From positions 5,336,491 to 5,400,490 of the forward strand of contig NC_051092.1 in assembly GCF_901709675.1 (NCBI RefSeq): a DNA stretch of 64,000 nt. Direction: 5' to 3'. Below the pieces are notes generated by a model, which saw only the letters and a list, made by a program, of their open reading frames with translations, was not told the DNA's origin and made no database searches. Each line of letters opens with the position of its first letter. Within the stretch, counting starts at the first letter, position 1. The DNA is from Syngnathus acus (taxonomy: Eukaryota > Chordata > Actinopteri > Syngnathiformes > Syngnathidae). A program made the translations under genes and the position numbers. Shown here piece by piece: positions 38,808 to 51,186 of this stretch.

Positions 38808-41800
38808 TCAGGAAACACATTCTTAATCAGGCTTCAATACATCTGAAGGGTGATTAGTAGGGGTGTAACAATATTTTTTTCAACGATACGATACATACCA
38901 ATAAAAGAGCTAACGATTCACCACATGGTTTGAGTCACTTGAAATTTAGCTAGAATCAAAAAAAATAACTACTACATGAAATTGTCTGCTCATCCTGCAA
39001 GTCACATTTTCAGAATCAACCCTGCCTATTGTAGATTTACCATTTCCTGCAGTTACTCAGTTGAGGTCGTACAACCCACATACTTTCACAAGGACGTTGA
39101 CTTATTTTTGGATCACCCCTTTGACAAACTGCAGCCCTCGTACTCTAGAACAAACATTCTTCAGCTTCCACAAACCTTGAAATCAACTGTCTGTACAGCT
39201 GTGCATGCAAAAACGGTCACACAAATATGCAGGCTAGTGGCTACGCACACGCACACACGTGCACGCACAAACACACGTGCGCACAGCAGTAATTTGGCAT
39301 GCTCTGTTCACGAAATCAACTCCTCTTGTAAAACAAGTCAGAATAACCAAAATCGGAACCATTTTTGTTAAGTCAAACAGAAGGACAAGTCCCTCAAAAA
39401 TGTTGGCAAGCCAAATACATCATTAAAACACAATATGATCTGTTGGAATTTGGGATTATTCTGGAATACAAACACGCTAATCACTACTCACAACATGCAC
39501 CACTCATTTGCCTTACTTGAGTAACTTATTAATTTTAATCAATCCATCTATCCATTTTCTGTACCGCGGGCTTGCTGGAGCCTATCCCAGCCGTCATCGG
39601 GGGACACCCTGAACTGGTTGCCAGCCAATCACACAGTCTTAAACCAACTGTCTGAATATAACCAAAAGGCACAAATATTATTTTGTATGCTATGTAGCAT
39701 CATTGTCGCCAACATAAAATTGATAAACATACTGCACCAACAACCTCCCAGCATCCGAGCCGTACCTAATGACAAATAATGTTGAAGTTTCTAAAGAGAA
39801 GCGAGTTGACGCGGCAAAACAAGCTTTTCGATTGGGACTCAATTCGTCAAATAAAAACCGAGTGCTCGACAACTTCCCATCAATACGACATGGAAAGGAA
39901 AAAGGATTTTCTTTTTTTTTTTGGTAAAGTGTTTGAATAGAAGCTGTGGGTACGAATTTTTGACACAGTCTATATATATTTATCGTCTGCACACATTGTT
40001 TAAAGCTTGTTTACTTCTCAGTGACGGTGGTTTAAGATTTAGCCAAAATAACACTTGATTTTGTGGCTTACGACACCTGCGAAAGACAATTTAGGAAAAG
40101 AAATCCAAGTCATTATTTATCGTCTCTCCCCTGCCCCACTTTCAACCATTTCTTTCCTGAAGTCCTCCCTTGCTTTTTTTCCTCTACATACGTATGTATA
40201 CTCCTTACTGCTACACAGGCCTGCCTGTCTCCTGCTCTGTTTTCACACAACCATACAAGGAAAAAAAGAAGGCCCTTGTGAAAGGAATTTTCCCACACTT
40301 GTTGCTGTCTTCTGCAGCTCTCCCGGTAATCCAAGTGTTGTTCAGATTCTTGTCCCTCTTTTCACCTTGAGTATTTTGAATGTGCTGTGGTCCAAATAAT
40401 ATGGCCTTCAATGGCTACGGAATTTCATTTCGAAGGATTTTTTTCTTCCTAAAATCATTCAAACTTCGAAATGATTGAAATGGTTTATGAAGACATGGAG
40501 AAGAGCAGAGATGTTTTCATACTGCACTCGTTCAATGTGAAAGAGATGTGAGGCAGTGTGGAAAGGCGACGGTGCCCCAGTGGCCAGGGTGCCCATATTT
40601 GGAAATGCTGACATAGCAGCCTACTAGGAAGTGAATAGTCTCTATGTTCTCTATGTATGCCGGTGATTTCAATGAAAAGCAGTTGGAAGTCGTTCAAGTT
40701 GGCAACACTGTGGACAAGTCGCGATTCTGTTTGGCTTGCACTGACAACCATGCACGTCAAAATACATGCATTTGTTAATTTGACTTCCTATAGGCTGCAA
40801 AGACTGTGGACAAACTGGATGTGGCCCACCCACAGTCCCTACTTTACCCAGATTCACATTCATCCATAAGGTCAGTTGGTTGGGAAAAAATGACCACCAA
40901 TGGGAAAAAGGAGCACCAAAGAAAAATGTGGTGATCATCAGAGAATCACACCATTGAGGGTGGGAGCCTAAAGATTGTTTCAGGCAGCTCACCTGTACAG
41001 TCTTCTTAATGCGCTGTGATGGCCCAGGGTAGTCCTTGGAGTAAAGATCAGTCAAAAAGAGGGAGTTAATAAGTGTTGATTTTCCAAGACCTGACTCACC
41101 TACGGACACACAAAGGCAAGTTGTCAGATAAAGGTCTGAAACGAGTCAATTATTTTGAATACATAGAGTAAAGGCAGAATATTGAAAAACTTAGGATGTA
41201 AATTACTCAACAATGGCAACATTTTTAAGAAAGCTGTCATTTATTTATTTTTGTATTACAGCAGCTGTGAAAGGAAAAAAAAAAGTGATCCGATGTATGC
41301 TTATCCAGTTTAGTCCAGATTTCACTTATACACTACTACAGTGGCTTTTCATTTATTAAATAAATCCATTTTTTTCCCTAGCCCTAGATACAAATCTCAA
41401 ACCAATCAGAGCGACCACAATTCAATTTGTTCTATTTTTCCTCGTTGGCCTAGTTCTGTCGCATTTCAGCTCATTCGTTAACTCAGTCAATAATGTTGTT
41501 TGACTGGGGTTGGATTTAGAAAATCTTTATTTTTCCTGAGGGTCGGCTTTGATTGCAAGAGTAGATGCAAACACACAGACACAACACAAGGAAATTTACT
41601 TCTGATGTAGATGTAAACAATTATTAATCTATTATAATAACATAATAACCCGCTTGACAGTTAATGTGCCACGCTGCCTTTTTTTTTTTTTTATAAATAC
41701 CGGTGGTAAAAATAAATGGCATCAAGCAGTTTTTAACTCCTAAATATCACTGTACGATACTAATATCGTTATCACGTGCAACAGTCCCAATGGTCCTCAA

Positions 41801-44800
41801 CAAAGGAAAATGATCTTTTCCAACGGTCAATAGGCCTCTTTTGCTTGGATGTCAACCCAGATATTTCCTGTAACCTTTAATTCAAACCATAACATCCCTG
41901 CGGAGTAGGGCTCACAATGTATTGTTAAAAAAAATCAATGTTGCGAAATTGACCCATGCAATATGCATCTCATAAAGACATGCAACAAATTTCTTACACA
42001 ATTGTGTGATTTTGTCTGAATTTGACCAGTCAGACGCAAACTTAAATGTGCATCACCATCCAACAGTTGAGAGACAATTAATTAGCTAAGAATAGATAGC
42101 CAGTTCATTTTGCAGCATGAAAAAAAAATTCTTTATTAGACAATAAAAATGTCATTTCTTTATGTTAAATATTGCAATAATATTAGCTCTCGGTTTAAGT
42201 AAGGTTGGTGACCCCTGAACTAAACTCACCGTCTTGCGCCTGTTATGTCTTGCTTTTTTTTTTTACCGTAAGTCATGGCAAGCATGCACCCTATAATGCA
42301 GTGCGTCCTATGTGCGAAATAAGTGCAGAAAAGCCCCCGGAATTGAGTCTGCGCCTTTTAACCCAAAGCGCCTTGTGGTGCGGAAAATACGGTCATCTTT
42401 TTGGAATCAATTATCCTATCGATTATTTCATCGATTATTCAGGGAATTTGAGTTTGTATTTTTACAGCCCTTTCTTTGATTTGTAGATTTTTGTCATGGT
42501 ATGATTTTGGTATTGGTATCAAGGTACTTGATGCAAGCATAGTATGAAAATTAAAATGTTGGTATTCTGACACTGGGCAAAGGTCATCAGTTTTGTTAGT
42601 GATAGTTATCAGCATATCTGTCTGATCCCTCAGAAGAAGAATCATCCCACTTCAACTCCAAACTTCACAAAAACCTGACCATTGATATCCTAATATAATT
42701 CGAAGACCAAGTGAGAGTCACACGTGATCTACTGGAGAATGAATCAGAATTGAAACGTGCCGGGGTCACAGTCGGCACGTGTATCTCAAAATAGCAGCTG
42801 TGAGAATGGGGGATGAGAAATGAGCTAGAGAGACTTCCCTTAAGTGCTTTGAATGAGCAAGCAAGCATGCTCATGTGCACGACGCAACCAACAGCGACAA
42901 CAGAAGAATTCGTTTGGTGTTTTTAATTTGAAATAAGCGGATTCGCATCGCAGTTTGTGTGTCAAAATATGCGAATTGGCATTTTTTGCCTTAAGTGAAT
43001 CTGATAACTGAACTGTGGAGGTACCAGATCTACTCGGGTGTTCAAATCGGTTCAGGGGGGACTGTAAATGACAGCAGCTCCAATTAGACAAACTCCACTG
43101 AACTCCACTAAATTAGAATCAAGGTGCGCTCGTGTTTTCTGTAGACGCGTCATACACATCGTAATAGTGACTAAAGGTACTATAATATTGACTGCAATAC
43201 TATTCACTGTTATGAAAGACTTTTGCAAGAATCAACCTCCCATCTATCCGGGACTTGTACCTGTCCAGGACCAGGTAAGGTGCAAGTAACATGTCTACAG
43301 ACCCTTCTCACCCAGGTTGCAGTCTGTTTGAACTACACCCCTCCGGACGGTGGTACAGAGCGCTGTACGGCAAAACCAGCAGACATAGAGACAGCTTCTT
43401 CCCCCAGGCTCTGATGAACTCACACCACTCTTAGAGTCTCAGAGACGTTGCTGTGCAATAACATCCTGCTCTCGACGCTTCATCTTTGAATTGTCTATAT
43501 GATTTGTACTACCGTAATTTTCGGACTATAAGTCGCACCGGAGTATAAGTCGCACCAGCCATAAAATGCCCAAAAAAGTGAAAAAAAACATATATATGTA
43601 TACAAGTCGCTCCTGAGTATAAGTCGCCCCCCCACCCAAACTATGAAAAAAACCGCGACTTATAGTCCGAAAATTACGGTATGTGTCGTCTCTGCATCCA
43701 TACCAGCCTGGTCCTCCTGGAAGAGGGATCATCCCATCTGTGGTCTCTTCTCAAGGTTTCTCATTTCCCCTAGTAGGAGTTTTGAGTTTTTCCCTTGCCC
43801 TCCTGGGAGTTTAAGATCAGGGGATGTTTGAGAATAATTGTCAATTTTTGCACATGTTGTCCTGAATGTTGTTAGCTACCTAAATGTTCTACAGAGAACG
43901 AGATGTTTGGCATGCTCAAAGTTGGAAAAGAAAAATTGATTTGATGTATTTCACAAATCACTGCATAAACTGTCTTCTCAGCTTAAGCAGATGAGTGTCC
44001 TCGATGCCTGAAATACTTTGAATTCTTTCAACTTGTGTTGGTGACCCATCAACACACATATTCAAAACATGCTGAGAAAAGCAGACACAAGTGGTTGACA
44101 CAGAGGATTCTTACTTACCGACAACCATTAATGTAAACTCAAAGCCTCTTTTAACGGACTTCCGATACACCTGGTTGGGAAGATTAGCAAATCCCACATA
44201 GCCCTCCAGGTTCCGCTGCTGATACACAAAAGACACAAAGGCAATGGTTTAACATAAGCAAATCAGTACAAAAATAAGTTCCATGCGAAGTGTTTTGTTT
44301 GTCGTAAAGTATTAACAATATACAGCTTTGTCAAAGCATTAAGAATCCATTATTGATATAACAAAACATTTCCTTAGATATATTGATATAAACACAACTG
44401 TTCAAAGATTAACAAATCAAAACAATCTTATTTGAAATGAACCTGCAAATAGAATTGCTATGTCTAACAGAAGCAGGGCTACTTTGAAGTAAAGAGCAGC
44501 TGGCAATACATATGAGGGTGGTAAAAGGACAGACCTGGGATAAGCAAGATTTGGGGTTCTTGATGCAGTGAAGATCAAGTGAAACAAATCAAAAAGATTC
44601 ACACCAATACATATATATATATATATATATATACAGTACATACAGACTACGATACCGCAACATCTCATTGTGCAATAGCCTACATTTTGAATCATTTCCA
44701 TGTGATGTGATGAAAATCTCGGGTCAAAAGCGGCTGCTATCTGTTCAGTCCGTGGGGTGTACCCCAGCACCGCTTCTCTTGCCTATGACTCCCTTATCTA

Positions 44801-46326
44801 ACACTGTACTCTCGAATAAACCCCCTACTGCACCAAACACCCTGCCTGCCAAACTGTCCTACACGCTACGATAGGCAAAAACGATTGATCGTTGGATTGC
44901 CTGTCGCTGAGCAACCTTTCAGGCTCTGCCGCGCATAATGTGAATACTCGCATGTACTCACATGACATGCAATCAAACTAAAAAACGACAAAACAATGAT
45001 TAGAAATGATTAATACAAGACTAGTGATATGCAATTTTGTCTCACTGAGTTTATGGTTGAGCTAAATTGCCAGTATTCCTAATATCCTCACAACATCAAT
45101 GCAATAAAATAACTGTTACTTTTATGTTGCCAGCAAGGAATTGCAAACAGTCACTTTGAACTCTCATCAAGCCCTCTCTCCCATTACAGTCACTTAAAAT
45201 TAAGCCTCTATCAAGTCTGATTCAATATTGGGCAATTCGCTTGAAATCAGCAGGGCTGCCCTAAGTTGTCTCATTCCTTTAATTTTTTAGCACAGCCATG
45301 TTATGCATTCTACAAGAAAAGTTAACGTGAGATACCAACATTCAATGGAATCCCACAACGTCCATTATAGACAGACGGGCCTGCATTCAAACAGGACACA
45401 ATCCATCTGCCCTGTCAATATATTTGCAGCTCCAATGAGCTATCCTGAAGCACTTAACCAATTCCATTCCAAGTGGTGAGTGTAGGTGGTAAGGGAGCAA
45501 ATACTGCATTACATAATAGGATGGCCTATCACACCTACGAGAAACGTGCGTGCACACAGAAAATGATGTTGGCATACAAAAAAAAAAAGGGTTTTGATGG
45601 AATGTGGTAGCAAGATTTTGCAAGTTGGCTTCATATTCCCTTAGTAATGCGGTACACCCGAGGAAAAATATGTAAGAGGAGAAGAGAGTGATAAAATGGC
45701 TGGAAAGCTCAGCCCATATTGTTCATATGAACCCTTCCCCCAGTCTACATTATAGTAGCTGTGTGGTTCACTACATTAGAAACATGACGTCACATATACG
45801 CAGAAGAATCCTGCTGGTGATGCTGCAAGTTCAATGTGCCCTAGCAGCTTTTAATTCCTGAGTAGCTTTTAATAGAGGGGAGAGCAATGTGGAATTTTCA
45901 TTCCGCATGTTTTACTACCCTGACAGTGTGAAAATGCACATGAATGACCCGAAACAGTTGCTGTGATTGTGGTGCTGATTTCTGCTACCATGAAAACAAA
46001 TCAAATGACTGCATAAATTCAAACTAACCTCCAAATTATAATCATCCCCGCCACGCACCAGTTTGTAGCGTTCTTTTCAAGAACGTAAAGACGCTTCAAC
46101 GTCCCAATTCTGAAAGGACTACATTGCATGAGGGGGACAAAGCTAACAGGGGCTAACGGGGTCAACCGAGGTTGATTGAGAGGATCGAGTCTTTTTGAAA
46201 TGAGTTGTTAATATTTCCAGCAACCATACAATAATGTCAATGGTTATACGCGTGGCTGCTGCAAAGAAAAAAAAAAAAGAGACTTACAGCAATGCTGGGA
46301 ACTGCAGTTTCTGGTCGTTCGATCAT
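29624..46326 (-). CDS. septin7: Septin 7 (filament-forming GTPase), complete
   Basis: Septin 7 assembles with SEPT2- and SEPT6-group septins into rods that form cortical filaments and rings in cytokinesis, cilia and membrane organisation. Thirteen coding exons: 46288-46326, 44119-44218, 40993-41099, 38565-38665, 38328-38462, 37851-37968, 37663-37755, 37143-37239, 31568-31619, 31232-31357, 30506-30641, 30101-30246, 29624-29663. They join in phase to 429 residues plus TGA. Landmarks are P-loop GESGLGKST (residues 47-55), DTPG (103-106), AKAD (184-187), the septin unique element ending at GQLTK, and a charged C-terminal coiled coil from about residue 323 ([18 protein letters not shown]) to the end KNKKKGKIF. 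The sequence matches vertebrate SEPT7 rather than other septins ([32 protein letters not shown]). The length is in the usual range (about 420-440). Teleosts often have two copies; which one this is cannot be decided here. Confidence 0.97.
33393..33473 (-). other. Candidate in-frame cassette exon inside septin 7
   Basis: On the minus strand a pyrimidine-rich tract ending CCTTCGTCAG is followed by 81 open bases and a good donor (ATG|gtaagg). The segment lies in the phase-1 intron between septin 7 exons 8 and 9. It starts with two bases and ends with one, so inclusion keeps the frame and adds 27 residues (starting [10 protein letters not shown], containing [17 protein letters not shown]). I know no such insert in septin 7. 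It could be an alternative exon, a fossil exon of something else, or chance. Confidence 0.35.
35029..35170. mobile_element. Chimeric hAT-like fragment in septin 7 intron
   Basis: Starts with one hAT-type end (CAGGGGTCGGGAACCTTTTT) and finishes with the end of another family (GAGTTGGACACCCCTGG), the latter related to 5526-5736. The two halves belong to different families, so this is either a recombinant or a nested, deleted pair. Confidence 0.6.
36338..36579. mobile_element. Miniature element interrupted by a hAT-like end
   Basis: Same family as 23557-23969, TA-flanked (36336-36337, 36580-36581). The middle contains a foreign piece at about 36432-36472 (TTGGCCCGCGGGCCGGACTT ... CACGCCTGC), the terminus of a hAT-like repeat, so the copy is composite. 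Confidence 0.8.
36701..36760 (+). repeat. Perfect 4 x 15-base tandem array of ETS/CRE-like sites
   Basis: Four identical head-to-tail copies of TAACGTCACCGGAAC. Each contains a CRE half-site (CGTCA) directly joined to an ETS core (CCGGAA). The array is followed by GCCATTTTG, which is YY1-like. It lies in septin 7 intron 8. Confidence 0.95.
37143..37239 (-). CDS. septin7: septin 7 exon 8, ends at a GC donor
   Basis: Encodes [24 protein letters not shown] and YPWGVAE, the part of the G domain with the conserved septin YPWG motif. The exon must end after AGAAG because the next exon (31568-31619, [11 protein letters not shown]) needs one carried base. The intron then begins GCAAGT, a consensus GC-AG donor. 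No GT position nearby preserves the frame. Confidence 0.92.
38788..38811 (+). repeat. (AAT)n microsatellite
   Basis: Short run of AAT units in the septin 7 intron between exons 3 and 4. The same intron holds a SINE fragment (39541-39635) and an alternating CA/CG-rich tract (39243-39285). Confidence 0.9.
42230..42394. mobile_element. Degraded TA miniature element
   Basis: A right end (GTGCGGAAAATACGG) is preceded by diverged TGCGCC-rich arms (GTCTTGCGCCTGTTATG, GTCTGCGCCTTTTAAC). It resembles the GGACTATAAGGCGCAC family, strongly mutated, in a septin 7 intron. Confidence 0.6.
43215..43865 (+). mobile_element. Non-LTR retrotransposon 3' region, split by an insertion
   Basis: 43225-43440 carries a degraded ORF2 end (TGCAGTCTGTTTGAACTACA, CAGCTTCTTCCCCCAGGC). 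43682-43865 carries its 3' UTR (CTGGTCCTCCTGGAAGAGGG, TCTCAAGGTTTCTCATTTCC). The 168-base miniature element sits between. Confidence 0.75.
43512..43679. mobile_element. 168-base miniature element inserted in a LINE tail
   Basis: Nearly symmetric element with ends CCGTAATTTTCGGACTATAA and TTATAGTCCGAAAATTACGG, TA-flanked. It splits a non-LTR retrotransposon 3' region (43215-43865), so it is the younger insertion. Confidence 0.92.
44611..44633 (+). repeat. (AT)n microsatellite
   Basis: About 11 AT units in the septin 7 intron between exons 1 and 2. The rest of that intron (44219-46287) shows nothing I recognise. Confidence 0.95.
46288..46326 (-). CDS. septin7: septin 7 first coding exon
   Basis: Thirteen codons ([13 protein letters not shown]) ending at donor gtaagtc. 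Another in-frame ATG at 46473-46471 would add 49 residues. The downstream ATG is preferred because the added residues resemble no septin N-terminus, but septin 7 N-termini vary and the choice is not certain. Confidence 0.75.
46289..46308 (-). promoter_or_regulatory. ZNF143/THAP11-like site in septin 7 exon 1
   Basis: The minus strand reads ACTGCAGTTCCCAGCATTGC, close to the known vertebrate promoter element ACTACAATTCCCAGCATGC bound by ZNF143/THAP11. It overlaps codons for ETAVPSIA and ends at the exon 1 splice donor. Such elements sit close to transcription starts, which supports a septin 7 promoter here. A weaker related word (ACTACGACTTCCCG) lies at 46913-46930 on minus. Confidence 0.55.
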
Positions 46327-46520
46327 TGTAATGCTGTCACCGCCCAGCCTGCAATGGACAGTCACCGACAAGCGTCCAAGAGAATGACGGAATGATAGGA
46401 AACGCGCGGTTCTTATTCCTCCGAGTGGGCTTTCTTGCGAATAAACTAAACCACCGTGCGTCAAAGTAAACAACTCGTATATATTGGAGGATTTAGCTGC
46501 AATCCCAACACAACCGACAG
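46327..46520 (-). promoter_or_regulatory. septin 7 5' leader and promoter-proximal region
   Basis: The region just upstream of the septin 7 ATG is locally richer in CpG (GCGCGTTT, CCGTCATT, CACCGCCC) than the surrounding AT-rich DNA. With the ZNF143-like site in exon 1 this suggests transcription starts within about 200 bases of the ATG. I see no TATA box at a convincing position. Confidence 0.4.
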
Positions 46521-47109
46521 AAGAATCTCAGAGAAGCAAATACGATGCCAGATTTGGTCCACTACTGTTTTTTTACTCTGATTGTACTCGACGCTATTTC
46601 CGTCTGGAAACTTCAAGATAAAATTGGATTTTTGACCGAAACGTGGTTCTCTAGAGCTCAAACATTATGTTTTAATTATTTTCTCGCTAAATAGCATTTT
46701 GAGGTTTCGTTTTCTAATTCATGTACCATACAACAGTAAAATTGTGTTTTATTTTCCACGCAGGAACTAAGAAAGCTAGTTACCTTCCTGTATTTAATAC
46801 TACAAAATAGTAGCATCGACGCAAATCACATTTTAGCCAGTGACGCACTTGAGGCTCAAAACTCTTGTTCTGAAAAAGAGCTGCGCTAAACTTCCTGTGT
46901 TGTCTAGAACTTGCTACGGGAAGTCGTAGTTCAGTTAGCGAGTGATTTTGTGGCAGCCAGAGCAAATGCTTCATCGTAGCGGTCCGCGTCATATACCATA
47001 TGGATTCTCTCAAATGGTCGATTTAACTGTTTCAATCATTTGTTTCAGATGTAATCATGTTCTGTATAAAAATTTAATTTGCTGTTCAAAAAGTCTTTTT
47101 TCAAACTTG

Positions 47110-47782
47110 AGTCTTGAAAAAGAGGGGGTCGTCTTATAATCAGGGTCGTCTTATATTCGGGCCAATACGGTAGATCTGTTGTTTTAGGATGTTAGAATAT
47201 TATTTAGTTTAGGTGTCATGGACAAGGTAGGGCAATTATGTGCTTTTTGAACACCTAATTGGATTTTTATACAGAAAATAATTACAGTACATCTGAAACA
47301 AAGGATTATAACAATATATTCAAGAGAAAAAGCATGTTATTTCGCCTCATTCAAATCATGCAAAAACTTAATATCTAAACATTTAAATATGTAAACTAAA
47401 GTGCAATCACATTTGTAAATGAATGTTTTTTGAAATCAAAGTATAAATAAAACAAAGAAAAAAATGTAAATAAACCTACTGTTTCTCCATTTTCTGTTAT
47501 CTTTTCTCTTATTTTCTTCTCTTTTCTTTCTTACCGCTATTTTTTATTTTTCTACTTCGTGCTACCACTATTTTTTATTTTTCTTCTTCGTTACAGGGGT
47601 TCGCTTTGGCCTGGGGAGTTAAGATCAGTATTCGCTTTAAAGATATCTGGCGCCATCTAGCGTTGTGAATGGGTATAATGTCTAGACTCCGAATGTAAGA
47701 CGACCCCCACTTCTTCAGTCTTATTTCAATGCAAAAAAACTTATATTCATTATATATAACTTATATTCGGGCCAATACGGTA
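47110..47782. mobile_element. Two right ends of the CGGGCCAATACGG family
   Basis: Both 47110-47171 and 47640-47782 finish with TATATTCGGGCCAATACGG plus TA, in the same orientation, with GACGACCC motifs inside. No left end is visible between them. They match the element nested at 12750-12975. Confidence 0.65.
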
Positions 47783-49743
47783 ATTTAACGGGTTTATATG
47801 AGATGTTCAGGAAATTACAAAATCAAACATTAATTAAACAGATTTTGAGACAGTTTGTCTGTTTTAAAGCAAATGAAAAACTTTATTAAAGAAAAAAAAA
47901 ACACTGTGATTCTTCAGGTACATAACTGAAACCAAGCATGACAAACTCCAGTAGAAAAAAAGAGGCATAAATATTTAAAAAGATCAACATTAAAAGATTG
48001 CAGAAGACAAAGTTACAAAGGAGAGTGAAACAAAAGATTTCTTATCTGATGACAAACCTAAAGCTAGATAACGTTGAATGCATCTAGAAAGCAAAGCTCA
48101 TTGCAGGCTAGTTATTCATTGGGAGACAATATAAATTCCTCTCCGTAACTGTAAAATTATTTCCGAGTCGGGAGAAAACTCTTGGTAAATCTAAGGGCCT
48201 GGGACTCAAAATGGCCCCATAGATTTTGTTCAAGTTGTATATTTGCAGTATTTAAGTCATGAGGCCAAATCAATGATACAAAGAAGGCCATGTATTTTTC
48301 CATTGGGCCCGAACTGAATCTGTGTTACGTGAAAAAAAAAAATAGAGTGAATTCCAAGGACAATTTTAGTGGCATTCTAAACTTTACCTCAAGTGGAAAC
48401 TTTATTTTATATAAACTTTACTGAGCCTGATTACAACGCAAGGCACCATTTGGTGTCTGTATCAAACTATGCGGGCTTTGACCGGAATCTAATATAAACC
48501 CTACAAAACTAAGTACCAGTGTGTTAAAGAGGTTGTACTGTACGTACGAGAGATTGTGACACTCAAAGATGACAAGACTGTCATCATGGCATGTCCAAAA
48601 TATTTGTCATTGTTATCACTATCATTAACCAATAATCCTTCATTTAAAGGTAATATTTATACTTGGTGCATGGCTAACTTCACGTACAGTATATGCTAAT
48701 ATTTAACATGTGTACTCATTTCCATACTTTGTTATTAATAACTAAACTACAGTTGATAATAACACCTTGAGAACCTCTGAATTCCTCCACATTCTTCTTT
48801 CTTTGAGAATGGTGTGTGCAATCATCATGAGACTATCATAAATGACGTTATGGGGAAAAATACTTTTACTGGCGCTTCAGAATATTACTACTCACTCCTT
48901 AACCAAACATGTCAATGTTTTATCCTCAGGACATATATGATTGGTATCACAACATAGACAAATATGTTGGTAGCCCATTGTTCATGAAATTGTTATTATA
49001 AATAAAAATTGTTTTTGAACTGAGGTTCCCTTATTTTGTTGCACAACCTTTTGAGGCAATTACTAAAAGCAAGACATTTTTGTAACTTGCAGTAAGAATT
49101 CTGCACCTCTGAGAAGGTGTTTTTGTCCTCTCTTCATGCGGAAACTACTTCAGCTGTCTACAATGTTTGAAGACGAATTTCTTCAGACAGCATATTTCTC
49201 TTCCTTCCACAGTGACTTTCTATGATTATCAAGCCAGGCTCTCGGAAGGCCTCTCCAGAATAGCGCTAAGCCATTGCGTAAATTTGATGTGGTGCTAATT
49301 TGAGGAACACATCTGGTCTAATTATTTTTAATCTTTTCTTGGGGTACCATCATTTTGTCCAGGCCTATTTCATGAATTCATTTTTCAAAACTATAACATA
49401 TAGTTTTTTTTAAATAATAATTATAAAGCAAACATTTATTAACATCATAACAATAATAAATAACGTTTACGTGTACCCTAAAAGGACATTAAGGAGAGTA
49501 AAGGGCAGCCAAGTGTGGCAGGTGTGTGTGTTGATCTGGTCAGAGCAAACATTATAATACAAATACGAACATGGTCCTATGTTACCTCTCATTTGTAGGA
49601 ACAACAGTTCACATGTTCTGAAATGTGTAAATTCAGGTTGGACTTGCAAACACCTCTGTGTCAAAACTTACAAAAGTTTAATTTAGTGCCCAACTCAATC
49701 AATCCAGCAATTGGTCAATCAATCGGTCATTCAATCGGTCAGG

Positions 49744-49795
<52 letters not shown>
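49744..49795 (+). repeat. (AATC)n microsatellite
   Basis: About 13 units of AATC, preceded by diverged copies (CAATCGGTC) from about 49697. Confidence 0.97.
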
Positions 49796-51041
49796 TAATG
49801 AAACTGTTACTCGTTCAATAAATTGTTCAAAGAGCAAACATATGTCAATAATTGTTCAGGTTATATATAGATTTAGGTTATTATTCATGTTCCTTATTAA
49901 AATTCAGAAATCTTTCTCATGTCATTAGCAGTTGACCAATGCTTAACACACACTATAAAACACCTGAAAAGCAAGAATACGTCAAGTTGTCATTTAAGTT
50001 TAAGAGTGAAAAAGTGTGTCGCTTTAAATTTCAGTAATGGTGTAGTGTGCGGTAGTGGTAGTCCATCCACCCCCCCCGTCACCCAAATCTCTCCTTGTGA
50101 CATCCTCATAGGCCACTCTGGAAATAGATAAATAAGAACTATATAAAACATATTACTATATTGGAAAGTACCCAAGATGGCTTTTAGTTGCCACATGAGC
50201 CTTTGTATAGACCTCACATCCTCTTTTCATGTGGGGTCTGTGCCAAACCACGTGGGATCACATTTGTCATAGTAAAGCAGGAGATCCGATATGGCTATTC
50301 GAGAATATATGGCAGTCACATAACATTAAACTGGTGGAGTTTAACATGCAGCAGAGTCGCATTGGTGCCCAATAATTGTGAGCGTGTGTAAGTCTAAGGG
50401 CACATTCCAAGATATTTCCGTATGCATACTCAAGCAAGCACGTATCATCAAGTTGCTATATTAAAATTGTAAACTGATACCATTTTCCAACATGCATCAG
50501 AAAAGCTTAAAAACCTCTTTCTTTATTTCACTTGTCAAAACTGTAAAACATGCTACAAACATGAAATTGGAAAACCTTTTCCCGTACTTTTTTTTAAATA
50601 GTTATTCATTTAAAATGGTTTATATTCTATTAAGCAAGGATGTGAACCCCCTAAAAAAACAATAGAAATCACACTACTTAAGTTTCTTCAGTTATCATTG
50701 TATTTGTTAAAGAAGACACTTGTTGAGGTAAGGGACAGGTAAGGTAAATGACAAGTAAACTGCCTTTTGGGAGGGGAGCATGACACAGTGACACAGATGG
50801 TTATCGTAGAAGCTCTAGTTGCAGTTGTTTCTCTTACTTCGTCCCCCAAGCACAAAACGATCATCGTTTTTTAGTTGAATGGCCGACTGTTTCAAAGGTT
50901 AACAAAAAGTCAACACCAAGCATTTCTCATTCATATGTTCTGTGCAAGACAACTAGTGGAAACAATGTTCTGATTAATGTTTTGTTTGTGAATCAAACAG
51001 GCCAAATCTACTTGTTTTGAGTCATCTCAGGGAGCAGCGAT

Positions 51042-51186
51042 TTTGCTACTTATCGACAGAAAATGACATCACAGTTGCTCAGGTCACAGCCAATCACGTC
51101 TCATCTTCAGAAAACTGGTGAGCCGTGATTGGACCTGTGCACCGAGCCACTGTAATGTCATTTTCAGTCGACAGTAAGTGGCAAAT
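51042..51186. repeat. Diverged inverted-repeat element near smpd3 3' end
   Basis: The left arm from 51042 (TTTGCTACTTATCGACAG, AAAATGACATCACAG, CAATCACG) pairs imperfectly with the right arm ending at 51186 (CGTGATTGG, ACTGTAATGTCATTTT, AGTCGACAGTAAGTGGCAAA). Arms are about 58 bases with several mismatches. It may lie in the smpd3 3' UTR, where it could fold. Confidence 0.85.

Noticed and set aside
38976-39371. 131-codon plus-strand frame in a septin 7 intron
   Set aside because: Antisense, partly made of a CA/CG-rich tract ([13 protein letters not shown]); no family resemblance.
40055-40411. Five overlapping frames of 66-114 codons
   Set aside because: Stop-poor intronic stretch of septin 7; the frames shadow each other and none resembles a protein family.
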